Source: Magnetococcales bacterium (GTDB lineage: Bacteria > Pseudomonadota > Magnetococcia > Magnetococcales > Magnetaquicoccaceae). Taken from it: a stretch of 64,000 nucleotides of DNA. This document shows positions 58,373 to 64,000 of the stretch, piece after piece. The DNA lies in contig JADGAZ010000001.1 of the NCBI GenBank assembly GCA_015231755.1, positions 1 to 64,000 of the forward strand, in the 5' to 3' direction. How positions within the stretch are numbered: the stretch's first letter is position 1; every line of letters begins with the position of its first letter. A program made the position numbers and the translations under genes. The notes beneath the pieces were generated by a model. It was not told where the DNA came from. It ran no database searches and saw nothing but the letters and a program-made list of their open reading frames with translations.

Positions 58373-59166
58373 CGTGGGGCGTTCAGGTTCGGGCCGCAAC
58401 CGTCGGCTGGGGGGATTTCACCCTACAGGTGGGTGGGCTGAAACTGGACGCCAATACCATTTCCGGTCGTCTGCCGGTGCTGGGACGTAGCGGCAGCGGC
58501 AAAAGTACCTTGTTGTATCTGCTCACCTTTCTTAAAAGACCCACCGAGGGATGGGTGCGGTGGAGTTTTCCGGATGGATCCCAGGCCGCCTGGGGTCCCA
58601 AGGGATTGGACTCCGCATCCTCCACCCTCACCTTGACCGACATCCGTCGCCGCTGTTTTGGTTTCGCCTATCAAAGCAGCACCCTGACCCCCTATCTGCG
58701 GGTGCGGGAGAATCTGCGTTATCCCCTGGAACAAAGGGGTGGGTATTCCGATGCGGAGATGGATCGCAAGGTCCACGCCGCCATGGATCGGGTGTTGCTG
58801 CGGGACAAAAATGGCAGTCGCATCGAAGAGACCACCCCCGAGGAGTTTTTGGAGCGTTATCCCAATCAACTCTCCGGGGGACAGTTTCAGCGGGTCGCCC
58901 TGGCCCAGGCCATGATCCACGATCCGTATGTGCTGTTCGCCGACGAACCCACCGGCAACCTGGACTCCGAAACCCGGCGGGAGGTGATGTCGTTGGTGGA
59001 TCGCTGGCTCACCACCGGTGATCGCATGGTGATCTGGGTCACCCACCATCAATCCGATGCCCTGGATCCCCGGGTCAATCATTGGCTGATGGTGGCCAAC
59101 AATCGTTGTCATCTGCGCCTCAAGGGAGGCGGCAAGCCGCCGGAACCCCAATTCGACCATGGCTGA
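58369..59166 (+). CDS. ABC transporter ATPase, LolD/MacB-type (system gene 3)
   Basis: A 265-residue ABC ATPase. Walker A is GRSGSGKSTLL, the Q-loop is in FAYQSSTLTPYLRV, the signature is NQLSGGQFQRVALAQAM, Walker B is VLFADEPTGNLDSE and the H-loop His is in VTHHQSDAL. The NLDSE and VRENL features match the LolD/FtsE/MacB group, which drive periplasmic events by mechanotransmission. It overlaps the VWA gene by 4 bases and the permease gene by 8. Confidence 0.93.
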   Translation: MTWGVQVRAATVGWGDFTLQVGGLKLDANTISGRLPVLGRSGSGKSTLLYLLTFLKRPTEGWVRWSFPDGSQAAWGPKGLDSASSTLTLTDIRRRCFGFAYQSSTLTPYLRVRENLRYPLEQRGGYSDAEMDRKVHAAMDRVLLRDKNGSRIEETTPEEFLERYPNQLSGGQFQRVALAQAMIHDPYVLFADEPTGNLDSETRREVMSLVDRWLTTGDRMVIWVTHHQSDALDPRVNHWLMVANNRCHLRLKGGGKPPEPQFDHG

Positions 59167-61072
59167 ATCCTCCGATCCCCTCCGTGACGCACCTCCCCTG
59201 CCGGGAGAAAAAATCAAACGACGCTGGACCCCGGTGTGGGTCTCCCTGGGTGCCCGGGCCTATTGGCGTTCCTTTGCCTGCGCCCGCTTCGGCTGTACCG
59301 GCGGAGGTCGGGACTTCGCTTGGTTGACCCTGCTGCTGGCCCTGGTGATCTGCATGGCCTTGCTGCTGGTGGGCACACGGGCCGGCTTGTTGGAACGGTT
59401 CACCGATGCCCTCCTGGGCACCTTGCGGCCCCATGGCGTGCCGGTGTGGGTCACCTCCCATTGGGAGAACCATCAGGGGATCGGTTCGGATCTGCTGGGG
59501 CGTCTCAAGGAGATGGAAAAACGTATCCCCGGTGAATCCTTCGGGGTGACCGCCTATCCTTATCGTCAGGTGGGGGACGCCTCCCCCAAGATCCGTCTGC
59601 CCGGCGCGTCGAGTTGGGATCCCGGCTCCCCCTGGATCGGCTGGGCGGTGTATCCCAACGATCCGTTGTGGAATCTGGAGATTCCCAAGGATTGGGTCGA
59701 GGATCAGAACCAGATGGCCGACGGCTGGATGGGCCTGCCTCTGACCGTGGTGTTGAGTGAATCCCAGTTTGCCGAAGGATTCAATTACGAAGCCTACCGG
59801 GAGGCGGTGCAGCCGATCCTGGTGCAGAAGAAACTGCGGCGTTTGCCGGAGAAACCGCCCCAGGATTCGTTGCGCAACGCCCTGGATACCATCTGGCTGG
59901 AACTGAACATCGGCAACAATCAGGAACTGGTGCCGTTCCGGGTGCGGTGGGTGCATCATCTGCCGGCCATGGAAAAGGTGGCATTTCTGTTTCCTTTGAC
60001 CACCTATCACGCGTTGCTGGCGGCGTTTCATTTTCCGGAGATCCGTTTCGATGTCAAATCGAAAGGGGTGGGCAATCCGGAGGAGCATCGGCGTCTGACC
60101 GCCTCTTCCTATCCCAAGGGTGAAATCGCCTCCCACGCCCAGTGTCTTCAGGAGGAGATGGCCAAGACCGGCCTGACGGGTCTGCCGAAAATTCCCGAAA
60201 ACCGTTGCGCCCGCCCCCAGATTCCCGCCGCCCCCGGAGGGTCGCGTCAATCCGGGGACGATGGATGGGACGTGATCAATCACGATGACAACCACCGTCT
60301 TTGGATGCCCTGTCACCGTCTTCCCATGGACAATCCTCTGCGGGACAGCCTATGTCCCAGCGGACGCCCCAAGGCAGGTCAGCCGATTGTCTACGCCCCC
60401 TGGGACGTGACCGAATCCGGTACCGCTTTTTCCGCGGTGCGGGTCTACATGCCGGATCCCACCCGTTTGAGCCGGGGCATCCGTTCGCTGATGGCGGTGC
60501 GCACCCGGGACGGACGACCGGCGTTCAACATCCACTCCATGTATCAAGACGCCTTGAACCGGTTCAATCTGTTGAGCGATCTGCTCTCCACCATGACACC
60601 GGCTTACGCGTTGACCTTCGGAATCTTTCTGGGCGCCTTGCTGTTGGCCCAGGCGGGTACCCTCATCGGACATCGACGCCACCACTATGGTATTTTGTTG
60701 AGTCGGGGATTCACCTGGACCGGCATTTACGGCAAGCTCATCTGGCAGATGCTGCTGGCCACCCTGACCGCCGGAGCCCTGGCCGTGTTTGGCATGATTC
60801 CGGCCTTGCGTTATTTGTTGGATGACGGGTTCAAGGGGATCATCTCCCGTTATCAGGATCTGTTGCCCCCGGGATACGATTTCGAGGCGTTGCCTTTGCC
60901 CTGGCAGGAGATTGTGATCACTTTGGGGGAGGTCTACGCGGTGGTGGCGGTGGTGACGATTTTCTTGTTGTTCCGTTTGCCGTTGCGGGGGGATACCGCC
61001 CCTTCGGATCTGCTGCACGGGGGTGGCGTGGCCCCGCGGGAACGGGATGGCAATCGCAAGAAGGACTCCTGA
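59159..61072 (+). CDS. MacB/FtsX-type permease with large periplasmic domain (system gene 4)
   Basis: A 637-residue membrane protein. One helix (about residues 53-72), a very long non-hydrophobic region of about 400 residues, then three helices (about 478-500, 520-545 and 590-612) give the four-helix MacB/FtsX topology. The periplasmic part is larger than in FtsX and contains several paired cysteines. In known relatives such permeases do not move substrates across the membrane but transmit ATP-driven motion to periplasmic partners. Family assignment is by topology and neighbours. Confidence 0.85.
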   Translation: MAESSDPLRDAPPLPGEKIKRRWTPVWVSLGARAYWRSFACARFGCTGGGRDFAWLTLLLALVICMALLLVGTRAGLLERFTDALLGTLRPHGVPVWVTSHWENHQGIGSDLLGRLKEMEKRIPGESFGVTAYPYRQVGDASPKIRLPGASSWDPGSPWIGWAVYPNDPLWNLEIPKDWVEDQNQMADGWMGLPLTVVLSESQFAEGFNYEAYREAVQPILVQKKLRRLPEKPPQDSLRNALDTIWLELNIGNNQELVPFRVRWVHHLPAMEKVAFLFPLTTYHALLAAFHFPEIRFDVKSKGVGNPEEHRRLTASSYPKGEIASHAQCLQEEMAKTGLTGLPKIPENRCARPQIPAAPGGSRQSGDDGWDVINHDDNHRLWMPCHRLPMDNPLRDSLCPSGRPKAGQPIVYAPWDVTESGTAFSAVRVYMPDPTRLSRGIRSLMAVRTRDGRPAFNIHSMYQDALNRFNLLSDLLSTMTPAYALTFGIFLGALLLAQAGTLIGHRRHHYGILLSRGFTWTGIYGKLIWQMLLATLTAGALAVFGMIPALRYLLDDGFKGIISRYQDLLPPGYDFEALPLPWQEIVITLGEVYAVVAVVTIFLLFRLPLRGDTAPSDLLHGGGVAPRERDGNRKKDS

Positions 61073-61116
61073 TCGTTCCGATTCTGTTGACCAATTTTCG
61101 CTGAGGAGAGTTTTTG

Positions 61117-61521
61117 ATGCTTGACACCAGCAATCCGTATGCGCTCAAAAAAACCGTTGCCACGGATTACGACACCACGATTCAGGCCATCAAGGCCGCG
61201 TTGGCAGAGCAGGGGTTTGGCATCCTGACCGAAATCGATGTGGCGGCCACGCTGAAAAAAAAGCTGAATGTGGATACTCCCCGGACCATCATTCTGGGGG
61301 CCTGCAATCCCAAGCTGGCCCATCGCGCCATGACCGCCGTGCCGGATGTGAGTGTTTTTCTGCCCTGCAACGTGGTGGTGCGGGAGAACGCCGACGGCGT
61401 GGTGGAGATCGTCGCCATGAATCCGGAAACCATGGGCCTGATGATCAATCATCCGGAGTTGTCCCAGGTGGCCGCCGAGGCGGATCAGAAAATCCGCACG
61501 GCCATGAACGCGGTGAATTGA
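61117..61521 (+). CDS. DUF302-family protein
   Basis: A 134-residue cytoplasmic DUF302 protein, with the family-like segments ALAEQGFGILTEIDVAATL, ILGACNPKLAHRAM and FLPCNVVVRENADG. Function is unknown. The start at 61117 follows GAGGAG; an adjacent TTG is an alternative. It begins 44 bases after the permease gene and may be cotranscribed with the SUMF1-VWA-ABC system without being part of it. Confidence 0.88.
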   Translation: MLDTSNPYALKKTVATDYDTTIQAIKAALAEQGFGILTEIDVAATLKKKLNVDTPRTIILGACNPKLAHRAMTAVPDVSVFLPCNVVVRENADGVVEIVAMNPETMGLMINHPELSQVAAEADQKIRTAMNAVN

Positions 61522-61535
61522 TCACAAGAGAGAGC

Positions 61536-61565
61536 GGGTCTGGGGGAGTCTTCCCCCATTGACCC
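61536..61565. other. Hairpin between convergent genes
   Basis: TGGGGGA and TCCCCCA around GTCT, extended by GGGTC and GACCC. It lies between the DUF302 gene and the convergent AAA-SPOR gene. There is no good T-tract, so it may be a weak bidirectional terminator. Confidence 0.5.
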
Positions 61566-61630
61566 TTCATTCTTCAATCCGGGATGGCGGGTTGTCGTCT
61601 GGCTTCCGCTTCTCGGATCCCCCCCCCGAC

Positions 61631-63730
61631 TCAATCGTAGTTCAACTCCAGCACCTTCCCCGACAACCCTTCCTGCTGCTGAATGGTATGGGCCATGCGT
61701 TCGGCGGCGTCCCGGGCACGGTAGTTCATGCGTACCGAGTAGAATCGACGGTTTTTCTTCTGGGAGAGATGGACATAGGGATCCCGTCCATTGCCGGAGA
61801 GGGTCTGTTTGAGGCTGTCCGCCCCCTCCTGGGTGGTGAAGGAGCCGATTTGCACCACATACAGCTTGCCGACCGCGCGAAACGATTTTTCGGTGGCGAC
61901 CCCGGTGATGTGTGGCAAGGGGGCGTTTTCCTTGGCTGCCGTTTTGGGAGCAGGCTTGGTGGGTTTTTCCTCGGTTTCCCCTTTGCGCTCTGCCGGGGGG
62001 CGGAGGCCGGATGGAACCGGTTTGGCGGGGAGGTTGGCAGGCTTGCTGGAGAGTTCCTCCTTTTCGCCGCCGTCGCCGGGGGGGATGATGGCGGCGGTGT
62101 GGCGGGCCGCTGATGGCAGGGGCGGTGGTGGTGGAGGGGGCGGTGGGAGTCGCGGGGGATCCCGGGGTTTGGCGGACTCTTCCGCATCGCCAGCCCCATC
62201 CGGGCCGGAGGTCGGACGGGAGGTCTTGTTGGCGGCCAGTGGGAGCGGGGTTGCGGGAGGGGTGGCTTTTTTGGCTTCGGTCCCGGCAGCCGGTTCGCTA
62301 GGCATGTCGACGGGTTGGGTTTCGGGAGCCGGAGCGGGAGCGTTGGCGCTCGCGGTTTTGGCAGTCTGATAGCGCTTGCGAAAGGCTTCGGGATCCGTCA
62401 CCGGCGACCGGTTTCCCGGCAGCGGCGCCTCTGGGGAGGGCTTGGCCAGGGCGGCCAGCCCGGGTTCCGCCCGCTCGGGAATCGGTTGGGGCAAGGGGGT
62501 GTCGGAAGCCCGATTCGGCAAACTCGGCTCCCAGTAGCGTTTTTTGGGAGCCGGGGAGCGGTCGTCGGTTTTTTCCTCCGGGGATTTGGCATCCTTGGGG
62601 GGAGTGGGTTTGTCGGTTTTTTCGGTTTTGTCGGGTTTGGTCCCGGAACCGGGGGTTTCCGGCTGGACAATTCGGATGTAGGCGGAGCCTTCTCCGGAAT
62701 CCCCTTTTTTGGCCACCGGTTTTTCGGACGGTTGCGAGGGAGAATCGAACAGGCCTGCCAGATATCCCGTGCCCGACACAAAAACCACACTGCCGGCCAG
62801 CAGGGCGACCCGGGTTTTGACGGGCAGGGTGGCCAGAAACGATCCCCGTTCCATGGGTTTGCCCATGGTCATGGCCAGCCGCACCATGGAGCGGGTGACC
62901 ACTTTGGCGTTGCGTTGCCGCACCAGGGGCAGGACCCGTCTGAGGAGCAGATCGATCTTGAGTGGAATCCCCAGGGAATAGGCGTAGATTTCCATCCAGC
63001 CGAACCAGGAGACCCGCACCGGCCATCCCATGGACTTGTCCAGTTGAAAGGCCAGATAATCCCAGACCTCCCCCCGGGTCAGGGGGGTCACTTCGCAGCT
63101 GCCGACGATTTTGTCCGCCAGGTTGCGACCGGTTTCCGATTCCAGCAGGGAACGCAGTTCGGGTTGCCCGGACAGCAGCAACTGTACCGGTTTGATGCCC
63201 TCGGAGACGAAGCGGGCCATCATGTCCAGCCACGCCAGGGTTTCGGGGTTGAGCAGATGGGCCTGATCCACCACCAGCACCAGTTTGCGACCCATGGCGA
63301 CCCGTTCTTCCATGGCATCCACCAGATCCTGCAAGGTCAGGGAGGGGTGATCCTCCTGAAAATCCGCCAGGGTCGGGACATCCGGGGCATGGGGATCCAC
63401 CGGGGAGAGGGAACCGGATTCCCCTTTGACCAGTGTGGTAGCGGCGATGAGTTGTTGCAGGAATTCGGAGTCGGGCAGATCGGCGGATTGCACCATCGCC
63501 AGATCCCGGTTGTCCGGGATCATGCCGGGCAGTCGCTTGAGCAGGGAGCTTTTGCCGCTCCCTTCCACGCCTGTGAGGAGGATTACCCCTTCGGCCCGGA
63601 GCAGAGCGGCACGCAGCACACGCCAAATGGCGGCATGGCTTTTGGCGGAGAAAAATTGTGGACGGCGACCCGACTGCCGTTGGTCGGCAGAGCGGGAGGG
63701 CGCGGGAGTCGCTGGTCTGACCGCTTCCAT
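61631..63730 (-). CDS. AAA ATPase with SPOR domain (ExeA/DamX-like)
   Basis: A 699-residue protein. The N-terminal AAA domain (about 25-290) has Walker A in LLTGVEGSGKSSLLKRL and Walker B in LVLVVDQAHLL, as in ExeA/GspA. A membrane helix follows (about 308-328, VALLAGSVVFVSGTGYLAGLF), then about 290 residues of Pro/Lys/Ala-rich linker including a run of ten prolines, and a C-terminal SPOR domain (about 620-695, YVVQIGSFTTQEGADSLKQ) that should bind denuded septal peptidoglycan. It probably couples ATP hydrolysis to division or envelope assembly. Confidence 0.9.
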   Translation of the reverse strand: MEAVRPATPAPSRSADQRQSGRRPQFFSAKSHAAIWRVLRAALLRAEGVILLTGVEGSGKSSLLKRLPGMIPDNRDLAMVQSADLPDSEFLQQLIAATTLVKGESGSLSPVDPHAPDVPTLADFQEDHPSLTLQDLVDAMEERVAMGRKLVLVVDQAHLLNPETLAWLDMMARFVSEGIKPVQLLLSGQPELRSLLESETGRNLADKIVGSCEVTPLTRGEVWDYLAFQLDKSMGWPVRVSWFGWMEIYAYSLGIPLKIDLLLRRVLPLVRQRNAKVVTRSMVRLAMTMGKPMERGSFLATLPVKTRVALLAGSVVFVSGTGYLAGLFDSPSQPSEKPVAKKGDSGEGSAYIRIVQPETPGSGTKPDKTEKTDKPTPPKDAKSPEEKTDDRSPAPKKRYWEPSLPNRASDTPLPQPIPERAEPGLAALAKPSPEAPLPGNRSPVTDPEAFRKRYQTAKTASANAPAPAPETQPVDMPSEPAAGTEAKKATPPATPLPLAANKTSRPTSGPDGAGDAEESAKPRDPPRLPPPPPPPPPLPSAARHTAAIIPPGDGGEKEELSSKPANLPAKPVPSGLRPPAERKGETEEKPTKPAPKTAAKENAPLPHITGVATEKSFRAVGKLYVVQIGSFTTQEGADSLKQTLSGNGRDPYVHLSQKKNRRFYSVRMNYRARDAAERMAHTIQQQEGLSGKVLELNYD

Positions 63731-63837
63731 GAGTTTTTTCTGTCGATGCCGATCATTGATCCTGGGTGGATACCATTCAACGCGGGCATCATAACAGAAC
63801 CTGTCCGTTCAAGACAGTCAGAAAAGTGTATCGCTGC

Positions 63838-64000
63838 TCACGCGGCTGCCAAAGTATTTTCGTTTACGGGCAGGCTGTCGAGCAGTCCGGTGAGTTCGCC
63901 GACGGCCATGCCGATGGGAGAGCCGGCCACGTCGGCCCGTTCTTGTAATTCCTGAAAGAATCCACGTACATACCGCAGTCTTCTCGCGGGAATGTGTTGC
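63838..64000 (-). CDS. C-terminal end of an unrecognised gene (partial)
   Basis: The minus strand has an open frame of 53 residues running in from beyond the window and ending at TGA 63838-63840. The visible part includes YVRGFFQELQERADVAG and GELTGLLDSLPVNE. No family was recognised. It lies about 107 bases upstream of the AAA-SPOR gene on the same strand, so both may share an operon. Confidence 0.5.
   Translation of the reverse strand, partial: QHIPARRLRYVRGFFQELQERADVAGSPIGMAVGELTGLLDSLPVNENTLAAA

Noticed and set aside
55592-58399. A 935-codon minus-strand frame over the VWA gene
   Set aside because: Antisense shadow with no domain; the plus-strand protein has a signal peptide and a VWA domain.

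Overview
This 64-kb window looks like chromosomal DNA from a Gram-negative, high-GC proteobacterium. It carries lipid A (lpxA, lpxI, lpxB), KDO (kdsA) and outer-membrane assembly (bamA, skp, rseP) genes, and the gene order rpsB-tsf-pyrH-frr-uppS-cdsA-dxr-rseP-bamA-skp-fabZ-lpxA is typical of Proteobacteria. A Ros/MucR-type zinc finger, a DUF1640 coiled-coil protein, CheV and many two-component proteins suggest an alphaproteobacterium-related, motile, signalling-rich organism. Magnetococcales would fit, but no marker here proves it.

Layout. 1-3133: a low-GC accessory insert holding a two-gene CBASS anti-phage module (CD-NTase and a Cap15-like membrane effector). It lies between two near-identical 456-bp direct repeats, each a broken piece of a gene with an AlbA_2/HATPase_c_4-type ATPase domain. 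3259-12209: uvrB, an HPt protein with two response regulators, dtd, an M23 peptidase, a further receiver protein, a TetR regulator coupled to a degenerate tyrosine recombinase, cheV and a secreted nuclease. 12359-19446 (minus strand): gcvT, then gcvPA-gcvPB-eno-merR-sppA. 19781-25161: a DUF1640 protein, pyrG-kdsA, a membrane-anchored MucR-like zinc-finger protein, miaA and fluC/crcB. 25184-31263 (minus strand): a PhoP/PhoQ-like pair, a secreted SUMF1 protein and two mgtE magnesium transporters. A plus-strand terminator sits in the phoP-SUMF1 gap, where no plus-strand gene is present. 32021-34244: a histidine kinase and a response regulator with an ArsR-like output domain. 34484-48831: the large translation, isoprenoid and envelope cluster, ending in a lipid A block that lacks lpxD and carries a Gfo/Idh/MocA dehydrogenase. 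48925-53681: thioredoxin, tpiA, a secG with a long repeat tail, and an AsmA-family protein. 53709-54500: a TrmJ-like methyltransferase. 54679-61521: an operon of a membrane-anchored SUMF1-fold protein, a periplasmic SH3-VWA protein, an ABC ATPase and a MacB/FtsX-type permease, followed by a DUF302 protein. 61631-64000: a large AAA-transmembrane-SPOR protein and the end of an unrecognised gene.

The most novel candidate system is the SUMF1-VWA-ABC-permease operon at 54679-61072. Its start/stop overlaps suggest coupled expression, and its protein architecture suggests an ATP-driven envelope machine. The CBASS island is a clear defence module whose repeat-flanked structure is itself unusual. Other noteworthy items are the membrane-tethered MucR-like zinc finger, a domesticated-looking integrase, an apparent small RNA beside phoP, and hairpins in the mgtE and pyrG leaders.
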